Shown here: piece after piece, positions 34,194 to 42,678 of the stretch
Layout of the letters: each line of letters starts with the position of its first letter
How positions within the stretch are numbered: the stretch's first letter is position 1
Assembly (NCBI RefSeq): GCF_036199905.1
Contig: NZ_CP108109.1
Location: 7,656,001 to 7,720,000, forward strand
Reading direction: 5' to 3'
Length of the DNA: 64,000 bases
From: Streptomyces sp. NBC_00223
Lineage (GTDB): Bacteria; Actinomycetota; Actinomycetes; Streptomycetales; Streptomycetaceae
Position numbers and translations under genes: made by a program
The notes under the pieces: generated by a model
What the model was told of the DNA's origin: nothing
Database searches by the model: none
What the model saw: the letters and a program-made list of their open reading frames with translations, nothing else

Positions 34194-35711
34194 ATGACCA
34201 CCGCGGTGCACGCGCGCTACGTGCTCGGTTACCACGAGGGCGACCATGTGCTGATCGAGAACGCCTCCGTCGTCTACGACGGCGCGCACATCGTGTACGT
34301 CGGTCCGCGCCGGGAGGGCGCCGCCGACCACACGATCGACCTGGGGGAGGCCCTGGTGACCCCGGGCCTGATCGACCTCGACGCGGTGTCGGACATCGAC
34401 CACGCGCTGCTCGACTCCTGGGCGGGGCCGCGGAACGCCACGGGACTCCAGTGGTCGGCGGACTACTTCGCCCACCGCCGGCGCGATGTCTTCGACCAGG
34501 AGGAGCGGGACTTCATCCGGCGCTACGGCCTGGCCCAGCTCCTGCTGCACGGCGTCACGACCTGCATGCCGATCGCCTCGGAGGTCCACAGCTCCTGGGC
34601 GGAGACCTACCAGGACGCGGTCGGCATCGCCGAGGCGGCCAGGACCCTGGGCATCCGCGCCTATGTGGGCCCCAGTTACCGGTCGGGCGTCAACGCCGTA
34701 CGCGACGACGGCGAGCGCGACGTGCTGTGGGAGGAGCAGCGGGGGCTCGACGGACTGCGGGACGCCGAACGCTTCCTGGAGTACGCCAGGTCGGCCGGCG
34801 ACGGCCTGGTCAGCGGGGCCCTGCTGCCGTGCCGGGTCGAGACCATGACCCCGGAACTGCTCGCCGCCACCGCCGAACTCGCCCGCCGCCACGACGTACC
34901 CGTACGGCTGCACTGCATGCAGGGCGCCGTCGAGCTGGACCTGCTCCGCCGCGGGTACGACGCGACACCGCTGGAAGTCCTGGAGCGCGCCGGGCTCCTC
35001 GACTGCCGTCTGCTCGTGCCGCACGCCATTTACGGCTCGGGCGGCGGGGCGCGCGGAGCGCCGTCGGACGACGAACTGCGGGCGCTCGCCCGCGCCGGGG
35101 TGTCGGTCGTGCACTGCCCGTCGACCTCCCTGCGCTACGGAATGGTGCTGGACAGCTTCGACCGCTTCGGCCGGGCCGGGGTGAACATCACCCTCGGCAG
35201 CGACAGCTTCCCGCCCGACCTGTTCCGGGCCATGGACACCGGCTCCAACATCGCCAAGGTGCTCGAAGGCCGGCTCGACGCGGGCGACGCGGCGGCGTAC
35301 TTCCGCGCGGCGACGCTCAACGCGGCGCGGGCCCTGGGCCGCGACGACCTCGGGCGGCTCGCGCCCGGCGCGCAGGCCGACCTGGTCGCGCTGCGGCTCA
35401 CCGACTTCCGGCTCGGCGTCCTCGACGACCCGCTGCGCACGTTCCTGATGTCCGGCTCCCCGCGCGACATCGCCCTGACGGTGGTGGCCGGACGCACGGT
35501 GGTCAGGGACGGCACGCTGCCGGGGTGCGACCTCGCCGCGATGCGCAGCAGGGCCCAGCGGCTCTTCGCCCGGATGCGCGCGGCCTACGGCGAGCGCGAC
35601 GCGCGCCGCCGCGACGCCGGTGACCTCTTCCCTCCCGTCTTCCGGAGGCTCCGCGCGGACGGCGCGGACACCGGTCCGAACTACCCCGAGGACAGCACAT
35701 GCGCGCCCTAG
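34194..35711 (+). CDS. Chlorohydrolase-like amidohydrolase without the usual HxH motif
   Basis: 505 residues. It has the layout of the TrzN/AtzA-type amidohydrolases: beta-domain N-terminus, VTPGLIDLDAVSDIDHA where PGxxxxHxH is expected, VRLHCMQGAVEL near residue 240, RLLVPHAIYG near 278, VVHCPSTSLRYG near 305 and LGSDSFPPD near 335. The first two histidine ligands are thus replaced by a D-A-V-S-D-I-D-H stretch, while the later histidines and the aspartate remain. Either the metal site is built differently or the first strand is non-catalytic. ATG 34194 follows GGAGAGAG. It overlaps the next gene by 13 bp. Confidence 0.8.
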   Translation: MTTAVHARYVLGYHEGDHVLIENASVVYDGAHIVYVGPRREGAADHTIDLGEALVTPGLIDLDAVSDIDHALLDSWAGPRNATGLQWSADYFAHRRRDVFDQEERDFIRRYGLAQLLLHGVTTCMPIASEVHSSWAETYQDAVGIAEAARTLGIRAYVGPSYRSGVNAVRDDGERDVLWEEQRGLDGLRDAERFLEYARSAGDGLVSGALLPCRVETMTPELLAATAELARRHDVPVRLHCMQGAVELDLLRRGYDATPLEVLERAGLLDCRLLVPHAIYGSGGGARGAPSDDELRALARAGVSVVHCPSTSLRYGMVLDSFDRFGRAGVNITLGSDSFPPDLFRAMDTGSNIAKVLEGRLDAGDAAAYFRAATLNAARALGRDDLGRLAPGAQADLVALRLTDFRLGVLDDPLRTFLMSGSPRDIALTVVAGRTVVRDGTLPGCDLAAMRSRAQRLFARMRAAYGERDARRRDAGDLFPPVFRRLRADGADTGPNYPEDSTCAP

Positions 35712-36739
35712 TCAAGAAGCAGGCCGGTCCCGGCCTCGAACTGGTCGAGATCGCCGAACCCGAGGTGCGGCCGGGGCATGTGAAGGTCCGGGTGCTCCGC
35801 GCCGGACTGTGCGGCACCGATCTGCACCTCGAGTCGTGGGACGACTGGGCGGCCTCCGTGGTGCGACCGCCGCTGGTCCTCGGGCACGAGTTCTACGGCG
35901 AGGTGTCCGAGGTCGCCGACGATGTCAGCGGTATCGAGGTCGGGCAGCGGATCTCGGGGGAGGGGCACATCGTCTGCGGGAACTGCCGCAACTGCCGGGC
36001 CGGGCGCCGGCACATGTGCATCAACACCGAAGGGCTCGGGGTGAACCGCGACGGCGCCTTCGCCGACTACGTGGTGCTCCCGGCGTCCAATGTGTGGGTC
36101 CACCCGGACGCCTTCGACCCCGACCTCGCCGCCGTGTTCGACCCGCTGGGCAACGCGATGCACACGGCGCTGTCCTTCCCGATGGCGGGCGAGGACGTCG
36201 TCATCACCGGCGCCGGTCCGATCGGCGTCATGACGGTCGCGCTCGCCCGGCACCTGGGAGCGCGGCACGTCGTGGTCTCCGACATCAGCGACTACCGCCT
36301 CGACCTCGCGCGGGCCGCGGGCGCCGATGTCGTCGTCGACGCCAAGCAGCGAAGCCTCGCCGACGCGATGGCCGAGTTGGGGATGCGCGAGGGCTTCGAC
36401 GTCGGTCTGGAGATGTCCGGTGTGCCCTCGGCCGTGGAGGACATGCTCGCGAACATGAACCACGGCGGAAGGGTCGCGATGCTCGGCCTGCCGAAGGCCC
36501 CCTTCCCCATCGACTGGGGAAAGGTGATCACCCACATGATCACCATCAAGGGCATCTACGGCCGCGAGATGTACGACACCTGGTACACGATGAGTTCGAT
36601 GCTCGGCAGCTCCGCCCAGCTCAGCGAGCGGGTGCAGTCGGTGATCACCCACCGCTTCGCCGCGGAGCGCTGGGAGGACGCCTTCGCGGCAGCCCGCTCC
36701 GGGCTGTGCGGCAAGGTCGTCATGAACTGGGAGGACTGA
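35699..36739 (+). CDS. tdh: L-threonine 3-dehydrogenase
   Basis: 346 residues of the zinc alcohol dehydrogenase family. Catalytic-zinc residues appear in LCGTDLHL and LGHEFYG, and the structural-zinc cysteines in VCGNCRNCRAGRRHMC. The NAD site is GAGPIGVM near residue 172. KGIYGREMYDTWYTMSSML near the C-terminus is specific to threonine dehydrogenases. It oxidises L-threonine to 2-amino-3-ketobutyrate. The start lies inside the previous gene and the next gene follows after 5 bp. This pairing with kbl is the classic threonine-to-glycine pathway. Confidence 0.93.
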   Translation: MRALVKKQAGPGLELVEIAEPEVRPGHVKVRVLRAGLCGTDLHLESWDDWAASVVRPPLVLGHEFYGEVSEVADDVSGIEVGQRISGEGHIVCGNCRNCRAGRRHMCINTEGLGVNRDGAFADYVVLPASNVWVHPDAFDPDLAAVFDPLGNAMHTALSFPMAGEDVVITGAGPIGVMTVALARHLGARHVVVSDISDYRLDLARAAGADVVVDAKQRSLADAMAELGMREGFDVGLEMSGVPSAVEDMLANMNHGGRVAMLGLPKAPFPIDWGKVITHMITIKGIYGREMYDTWYTMSSMLGSSAQLSERVQSVITHRFAAERWEDAFAAARSGLCGKVVMNWED

Positions 36740-36744
36740 GCGGG

Positions 36745-37983
36745 ATGTACGGCGACATCAAGGCACAACTCACCGAGGGGCTGGCCGAGATCGACGCGGC
36801 GGGCCTGACCAAGCACGAGCGCCCCCTCGTCACGCCGCAGGCGGTCCGGATACGGGCCCGCCACGGCGGCGAGGTCCGGGAGGCGCTGAACTTCTGCGCC
36901 AACAACTACCTGGGCCTGGCCGACGACCCGCGCGTCGAGTCGGCCGCGGCCGCCGCGCTGCGGGACTGGGGCTTCGGCATGGCGAGCGTCCGGTTCATCT
37001 GCGGCACCCAGGTGCTGCACCGCAACCTCGAACAGGCCCTGGCGGACTTCCTCGGGACCGACGACTCGATTCTCTTCTCGTCGTGCTTCGACGCCAACGG
37101 CGGCATCTTCGAGGTCCTGTTCGACGAGCGGGACGCGATCGTCTCCGACGAGCTGAACCACGCCTCGATCATCGACGGGATCAGACTCTCCAAGGCCAAG
37201 AGGTTCCGCTACCGCAACGCCGACCTGGACGACCTGCGGGCCCAGCTGGACGCCGCCCGCGCGGCCGGCGCCCGCCGTACCGTGATCGTCACCGACGGCG
37301 TCTTCTCCATGGACGGCCATCTCGCCCCGCTCGACGGCATCTGCGACCTGGCCGACCGGTACTCCGCGCTCGTCATGGTGGACGACTCGCACGCCGTCGG
37401 CTTCGTCGGCGAGCACGGGCGCGGGACGCCCGAACGCTTCGGCGTCGCGGACCGCGTGGACATCCTCACCGGCACCCTGGGCAAGGCCCTCGGCGGCGCG
37501 TCGGGCGGCTATGTGGCCGCCCACCAGGAGATCGTCGACCTCCTGCGGCAGCGGGCCCGCCCGTATCTCTTCTCCAACTCGCTCCCCCCGTCGATCGCCG
37601 CGGGGTCGCTGACCGCCCTGGAGATCGCGGCGGGCGCGGCCGACGCGCGCCGCCGGCTGACCGCGAACAGCGCGCTGTTCCGGCGGCTCATGGCCGAGGC
37701 GGGCTTCGAGCTGCTGCCCGGCGAGCATCCGATCACCCCGGTCATGTTCCCCGGCCCCGACGGCGCCCGGCAGGCCGCGGAGACCGCCGCCGTCATGCTG
37801 GAGAAGGGCGTGTACGTCACCGCGTTCTCCTACCCGGTCGTGCCGAAGGGCCGGGCGCGCATCCGCGTACAGCTGTCCGCCGTCCACACCGAGGAGGACA
37901 TCAGGACCTGCGTGGAGGCGTTCGTCTCCGCCCGCGCGCAGGTGGCCGGGGCAGCACCCGTACACCCCGGCCCGCACATCTGA
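36745..37983 (+). CDS. kbl: 2-Amino-3-ketobutyrate CoA ligase (glycine C-acetyltransferase)
   Basis: 412 residues of the PLP-dependent alpha-oxoamine synthase family. Key words are EALNFCANNYLGLADDPRV, FSSCFDANGGIFEVL, VMVDDSHAVGFVG and TGTLGKALGGASGGY with the PLP lysine. The enzyme splits the product of the preceding dehydrogenase into glycine and acetyl-CoA. The acetyl-CoA could feed the malate synthase encoded next. ATG 36745 is 5 bp after the tdh stop. Confidence 0.94.
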   Translation: MYGDIKAQLTEGLAEIDAAGLTKHERPLVTPQAVRIRARHGGEVREALNFCANNYLGLADDPRVESAAAAALRDWGFGMASVRFICGTQVLHRNLEQALADFLGTDDSILFSSCFDANGGIFEVLFDERDAIVSDELNHASIIDGIRLSKAKRFRYRNADLDDLRAQLDAARAAGARRTVIVTDGVFSMDGHLAPLDGICDLADRYSALVMVDDSHAVGFVGEHGRGTPERFGVADRVDILTGTLGKALGGASGGYVAAHQEIVDLLRQRARPYLFSNSLPPSIAAGSLTALEIAAGAADARRRLTANSALFRRLMAEAGFELLPGEHPITPVMFPGPDGARQAAETAAVMLEKGVYVTAFSYPVVPKGRARIRVQLSAVHTEEDIRTCVEAFVSARAQVAGAAPVHPGPHI

Positions 37984-38088
37984 CCCACCCGGCCGTACGC
38001 CCGACCCGGCGGACGGTCCGGCCGGAGGCCCACCGGGCCCCGGCACGGACGGGTCCGCACCCCCTCACGTCGAAGAAGGTATGACGTC

Positions 38089-39684
38089 ATGTCGATCGAA
38101 CTGACAGGAAGGCCCGTCGAGGGCGCAGAAACGATCCTCGTGCCCGGAGCGCTCCGGTTCGTCGAGGAACTGCACCGTGAGTTCGGCGCGCGCCGCGCCG
38201 AACTGCTCGACGCCCGGCGCACCCGGCGGGCGGAGGCCGCCCGCACCGGCCGGCTGGACTTCCTCGCCGAGACCGCAGGCATCCGCTCGGCGGACTGGCA
38301 GGTCGCCCCGGCCCCGGAGGACCTGCGCGACCGGCGGGTCGAGATCACCGGTCCCACCGACCGCAAGATGACCATCAACGCCCTCAACTCCGGGGCCCGG
38401 GTGTGGCTCGCGGACCAGGAGGACGCGAGCACCCCGCACTGGAGCAATGTCGTCGGCGGACAGGCCAGCCTGTTCGACGCGATCCGCCGCGACATCAGCT
38501 TCACCTCGCCCCAGGGGAAGGTCTACCGGCTCAGCGAGGACCGGGCCCTGGCCACCATCGTCATGCGGCCGCGCGGATGGCACCTCGACGAGCGGCACCT
38601 GCTGGTCGACGGCGAGCCGGTTTCGGGCTCCCTCGTCGACTTCGGGCTGTACTTCTTCCACAACGCGCAGGAGCTGCTGGACCGGGGGAGCGGCCCGTAC
38701 TTCTACCTGCCGAAGATGGAGAGCCATCGTGAGGCGCGGCTGTGGAACGACGTGTTCACCTTCGCCCAGGAACGGCTCGGCATCGCCCACGGCACCATCC
38801 GCGCCACGGTGCTCATCGAGACCATCCCGGCGGCGTTCGAGATGGAGGAGATCCTCTACGAACTGCGCGACCACGCCTCCGGGCTCAACGCCGGCCGCTG
38901 GGACTACCTGTTCAGCCTGATCAAGTACTTCCGCGACGCCGGCCCCGACTTCGTGCTTCCCGACCGCGCGGCGGTCGCGATGACCGCGCCCTTCATGCGG
39001 GCCTACGCGGAACTGCTCGTCAAGACCTGCCACAAGCGCGGCGCCTTCGCGATGGGCGGCATGTCCGCCTTCATCCCCAGCCGCCGGGACGAGCAGGTCA
39101 ACGAGCGGGCGCTGGCGCAGGTCAGGGCCGACAAGACCCGGGAGGCCGGCCAGGGCTTCGACGGCTCCTGGGTCGCGCACCCCGATCTGGTCCCGCTGTG
39201 CGCCGAGGTCTTCGACGCCGCCTTCGCGGGCAGCCCCAACCAGCTGGACCGGCAGCGCGACGACGTCGAGGTGACCGCCGACGACCTCCTCGACGTCGCG
39301 GCGACACCCGGCGCGATCACCCGCCAGGGCCTGCACGCCAACGTCGAAGTCGCCGTCCTCTACCTGGAGTCCTGGCTGCGGGGCACCGGAGCCGTCGGCA
39401 TCCACAACCTCATGGAGGATGCCGCGACCGCCGAGATCTCCCGCTCGCAGATCTGGCAGTGGGTGCGCAACTCCTCGAAGCTGGAGGACGGCACGGTCGT
39501 CACCGCCGAACTCGTCCGCGCCGCGATCGACACCGAGATGGACAAGCTCCGCGAGCAGGCCGGCGACACCTTCGCCACGCGCCCGTTCGACCGGGCGCGG
39601 GAGATCTTCGAGAGCGTCGCCCTCAGTGACGAGTACGTCGACTTCCTGACGCTTCCGGCCTACGACGCGGTCGTCGACCAGTGA
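38089..39684 (+). CDS. aceB: Malate synthase A
   Basis: 531 residues, the normal size of malate synthase A. MTINALNSGARVWLADQEDAST, YFYLPKMESHREARLWNDVF, IRATVLIETIPAAFEMEEIL and GLNAGRWDYLFSLIKY are all signature blocks. It condenses glyoxylate with acetyl-CoA to malate in the cytoplasm. No isocitrate lyase gene is present, so the glyoxylate is more likely to come from ureide or glycine breakdown in this operon. The start is 105 bp after kbl. The stop overlaps the next gene (GTGA). Confidence 0.95.
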   Translation: MSIELTGRPVEGAETILVPGALRFVEELHREFGARRAELLDARRTRRAEAARTGRLDFLAETAGIRSADWQVAPAPEDLRDRRVEITGPTDRKMTINALNSGARVWLADQEDASTPHWSNVVGGQASLFDAIRRDISFTSPQGKVYRLSEDRALATIVMRPRGWHLDERHLLVDGEPVSGSLVDFGLYFFHNAQELLDRGSGPYFYLPKMESHREARLWNDVFTFAQERLGIAHGTIRATVLIETIPAAFEMEEILYELRDHASGLNAGRWDYLFSLIKYFRDAGPDFVLPDRAAVAMTAPFMRAYAELLVKTCHKRGAFAMGGMSAFIPSRRDEQVNERALAQVRADKTREAGQGFDGSWVAHPDLVPLCAEVFDAAFAGSPNQLDRQRDDVEVTADDLLDVAATPGAITRQGLHANVEVAVLYLESWLRGTGAVGIHNLMEDAATAEISRSQIWQWVRNSSKLEDGTVVTAELVRAAIDTEMDKLREQAGDTFATRPFDRAREIFESVALSDEYVDFLTLPAYDAVVDQ

Positions 39685-40871
39685 CCCTCCTCGACCGGCT
39701 GATCCGCGACCTCGACACCCGGCTGGCCGGGGCGGACGCGGAACTGGCCGCGCGCTACCCCGGCGAGCGGGGAGCGCGGCAGCCGGTCCACACGCTGTAC
39801 GTGCCCGCCGACCGGTACCGCGCCGACACCCTCGCGTCGGCCGGCCGGGCGGCGCTCGCGGCGCTCGACCGGTGCGCCGCCGCCCTCTCGGCCGAGGCGG
39901 ACGTACGCGAACGGGTGCGCGCCAAGCTCGCCGCCGAACCCGTCGAGGACATCCGCGTCGACTTCGAGGACGGCTACGGCACCCGGCCCGACGGCGAGGA
40001 GGACCGGGCCGTCCGCGACGCCGTGGCGGCGCTGGGCCCGGCGGACCGGCCGCCCTACTACGGCATCCGGATCAAGTCCTTCGAGGCGGCGACCCGGGCC
40101 CGCGGCCTGCGCACCCTCGACCTGTTCGTCGCCGAGGCGTCCCGGACGGGCGGCCTCGGCGACGGGTTCAGGGTGACGCTCGCCAAGGTCACCTCCGTCG
40201 ACCAGGTCGAGGCGATGGTCTTCGCCTGCGCCTGCCTGGAGGCGGAGTACGGCATCGCGCCGCTCCGCTTCGAGATCCAGGTCGAGACCCCGCAGGCCGT
40301 CGTCGGCCCGGACGGCAGCGCCCAGGTGGCGCGGATGCTGCACGCGTCGGAGGGCCGCTGCACCGGCCTGCACTACGGCACCTACGACTACTCGGCCGCC
40401 TGCGGGATCGCCGCCGCGTACCAGAGCATGGAACACCCGGTGGCCGACCACGCCAAGGCGGTGATGCAGGCCGCCGCCGCGGGGACGGGCGTCTTCGTCT
40501 CCGACGGCTCCACCAATGTGCTGCCGGTCGGCGACCACGCCGTGTCCGCGTGGCGGCTGCACGCCCGCCTCGTACGGCGGTCGCTCGAACGCGGCTTCTA
40601 CCAGGGGTGGGATCTGCACCCCGCCCAGTTGCCGAGCCGCTACCTCGCCACGTACGCCTTCTTCCGCCGGGACGCGGCCTCGGCCGTGGAGCGGGTCAGG
40701 GCGTACGCGTACGGCGGGAGTTCGACCCACCTCGACGAGCCGGCGACGGCGGCGGCGCTGGCCGGCTTCCTGCTGCGCGGGGTGGAGTGCGGGGCACTGG
40801 ACGAACGGGAACTCGGGATCGACGGCGGCCTGCTGCACCGGCTCGCGCGACGCGAAGGAGGACAGCCATGA
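39681..40871 (+). CDS. HpcH/HpaI aldolase-citrate lyase superfamily protein (DUF6986-like)
   Basis: 396 residues. EPVEDIRVDFEDGYGTR (near residue 90) and RFEIQVETPQAVVGPDG (near 195) match the metal-binding acidic residues of the HpcH/HpaI and malate synthase-like TIM barrels. GLHYGTYDYSAACGI and YQGWDLHPAQLPSRYLATYAFF are also characteristic. Proteins of this type occur beside malate synthase and allantoin genes in Streptomyces, as far as I recall. A lyase or C-C bond step on a glyoxylate-related acid is plausible. Coupled to aceB by a GTGA overlap. Confidence 0.75.
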   Translation: MTLLDRLIRDLDTRLAGADAELAARYPGERGARQPVHTLYVPADRYRADTLASAGRAALAALDRCAAALSAEADVRERVRAKLAAEPVEDIRVDFEDGYGTRPDGEEDRAVRDAVAALGPADRPPYYGIRIKSFEAATRARGLRTLDLFVAEASRTGGLGDGFRVTLAKVTSVDQVEAMVFACACLEAEYGIAPLRFEIQVETPQAVVGPDGSAQVARMLHASEGRCTGLHYGTYDYSAACGIAAAYQSMEHPVADHAKAVMQAAAAGTGVFVSDGSTNVLPVGDHAVSAWRLHARLVRRSLERGFYQGWDLHPAQLPSRYLATYAFFRRDAASAVERVRAYAYGGSSTHLDEPATAAALAGFLLRGVECGALDERELGIDGGLLHRLARREGGQP

Positions 40872-40920
40872 GGGGCACCGCAAGGGTGCGGACGCGGGAC
40901 GCGATCGTGAGGTGCGGCTG

Positions 40921-42255
40921 ATGCTGGACACGGTGTTCAGGGCCGAGCGCGCGGTCACGCCCGAGGGCGAGCGCGCGGTGGACGTCGGGGTCGAGGACGG
41001 GGTGATCGTCGCGGTCGGGTCCGGGCTGCGCGGGCGCCGCACCGTACGGCTGGGCGACGGCGAAGTGCTGCTGCCCGGCCTGGTGGACACGCACGTGCAC
41101 GTCAACGAACCGGGCCGGACGGAATGGGAGGGGTTCGCCAGCGCCACCCGCGCGGCGGCCGCCGGCGGGGTGACGACGGTCGTCGACATGCCGCTCAACA
41201 GCATCCCGCCGACCGTCGACACCGCCGCGCTCGACGTCAAACGCCGGGCCGCGCACGGGCAGTGCCATGTCGACGTCGGCTTCTGGGGCGGCGCCGTCCC
41301 CGCGAACCTCCGCGATCTGCGGCCCCTGCACGACGCGGGCGTGTTCGGGTTCAAGTGCTTCCTGGCCGAATCCGGCGTCGAGGAGTTTCCGCACCTCCGG
41401 CCCGCCGAGGTCGAGCGGGCCATGCGGGAGATCGCCTCCTTCGACGGCCTGCTCATCGTGCACGCCGAGCACGCCGACCAGGTCGTGGCGGCCCCCGCGA
41501 GCAGGACGTACGCGGACTTCCTGGCCTCGCGCCCCCGGTCCGCCGAGAACGACGCCATCGCCCAGGTGCTGGACCTGGCCCGGGTGACCGGCTGCCGGAT
41601 ACACATCCTGCATCTGTCCAGCGCGGAGGCCGTCCCCCTGCTCAGGCGGGCCCGCGCGGACGGCGTCCGGGTCACGGCCGAGACCTGCCCGCACTATCTG
41701 TCCTTCGACGCCGAGCACATCGCGGACGGCGCCACCCAGTTCAAGTGCTGCCCGCCCATCCGGGAGAGCGCGAACCAGGAGGCGCTGTGGGAGGCGCTGC
41801 GCGAGGGGGTGATCGACCTGGTCGTCTCGGACCACTCGCCGTCGACGCCCGATCTCAAGCGCCTGGAGTCCGGCGACTTCGGCGCTGCCTGGGGCGGCAT
41901 CTCCTCCCTGCAACTCGGCTTCTCCGCCGTGTGGACGGGGGCCCGCGCCCGCGGCTTCGCGCTCGCGGACGTCGTGCGCTGGATGTCGCACGCGCCCGCC
42001 CGTCTGGCCGGGCTGCGGCACAAGGGCGGCATCGCGGTGGGCAACGACGCCGACTTCTGCGTCGTCGCCCCCGAGCAGTCCTTCGTGGTGGAGGTGGCAC
42101 GGCTCCACCACAAGAACGCGGTCACTCCCTACGACGGGCGTGAACTGTTCGGCGCGGTCCGCGAGACCTGGTCCCACGGCGAACGCGTCGATCTCGAAGG
42201 CGCGCCGAGGGGACGGTTCCTGACGAGGGGGAACACGGTGACGCGGGCGGGGTGA
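40921..42255 (+). CDS. allB: Allantoinase (cyclic amidohydrolase)
   Basis: 444 residues, normal for AllB. LLPGLVDTHVHVNEPGRTEWEGF gives the HxH pair, FGFKCFLAESGVEEFPHL holds the bridging lysine, TCPHYLSF and LHLSSAE supply histidines and VSDHSPS the aspartate. It opens the hydantoin ring of allantoin to allantoate; related hydantoinases act on other ureides. ATG 40921 has GAGG nine bases upstream. No allantoicase or ureidoglycolate gene is in the operon. The product may be processed by enzymes elsewhere, or the true substrate may be a different ureide. Confidence 0.92.
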   Translation: MLDTVFRAERAVTPEGERAVDVGVEDGVIVAVGSGLRGRRTVRLGDGEVLLPGLVDTHVHVNEPGRTEWEGFASATRAAAAGGVTTVVDMPLNSIPPTVDTAALDVKRRAAHGQCHVDVGFWGGAVPANLRDLRPLHDAGVFGFKCFLAESGVEEFPHLRPAEVERAMREIASFDGLLIVHAEHADQVVAAPASRTYADFLASRPRSAENDAIAQVLDLARVTGCRIHILHLSSAEAVPLLRRARADGVRVTAETCPHYLSFDAEHIADGATQFKCCPPIRESANQEALWEALREGVIDLVVSDHSPSTPDLKRLESGDFGAAWGGISSLQLGFSAVWTGARARGFALADVVRWMSHAPARLAGLRHKGGIAVGNDADFCVVAPEQSFVVEVARLHHKNAVTPYDGRELFGAVRETWSHGERVDLEGAPRGRFLTRGNTVTRAG

Positions 42256-42263
42256 CGCGGTGC

Positions 42264-42318
42264 CGCGGCCAGGGAACCCCGAGGTCGGCGTCGCCCGCCC
42301 CGGGGTTCCCTGGCCGCG
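42264..42318 (+). terminator. Operon terminator after allantoinase
   Basis: A perfect 18-bp stem (42264-42281 with 42301-42318) and 19-nt loop start 9 bp after the allantoinase stop. There is no U-tract. It marks the end of the 17-kb catabolic operon. Confidence 0.85.
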
Positions 42319-42678
42319 AACCCGGCTGTCGGTCACGAACCCGGCCGCCGGCCCCGGGGTGCGGGGGTTGCGCCACCGACGCCGTCCCCCCGCCGCCGCC
42401 CGCATCGGACTGACCCGCCGCCGTAAGGCCGGCGCGTGACCGGAGCCGCCGTCACGGCCTCCGGGCGAGGTTCCCCCACGGGTGTCGCAGGAACCGCAAC
42501 GGCCCCTCGGTCCGGCGTGGTTCGGCCGGCAACGGCCTGGCGCCGCCAACGGCCGGCGGGCGCGTACCCGTACCGGTTTCACCCGCTTTCACCGGCGAGT
42601 CCGGACATGTCGGCCCGGTGATCTTCGTTAGCGTCGGCGGCGACAGGGTGGGCTTTTCCTCCGAAGGGACGGGGAACC
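42319..42678. other. Intergenic region before the P450 gene
   Basis: 360 bp with no frame of normal codon usage. Its last 30 bp hold a purine-rich ribosome site (GAAGGGACGGGGAAC) for the next gene. I see no clear promoter consensus. Confidence 0.5.

Noticed and set aside
31980..35114. Minus-strand open frame of 1044 codons opposite the racemase and amidohydrolase
   Set aside because: Shadow of the plus-strand operon; no recognisable domain.
42264..42318. Repeat ends of a mobile element
   Set aside because: The 18-bp arms are 19 nt apart right after an operon end, which fits a terminator; no transposase is near.
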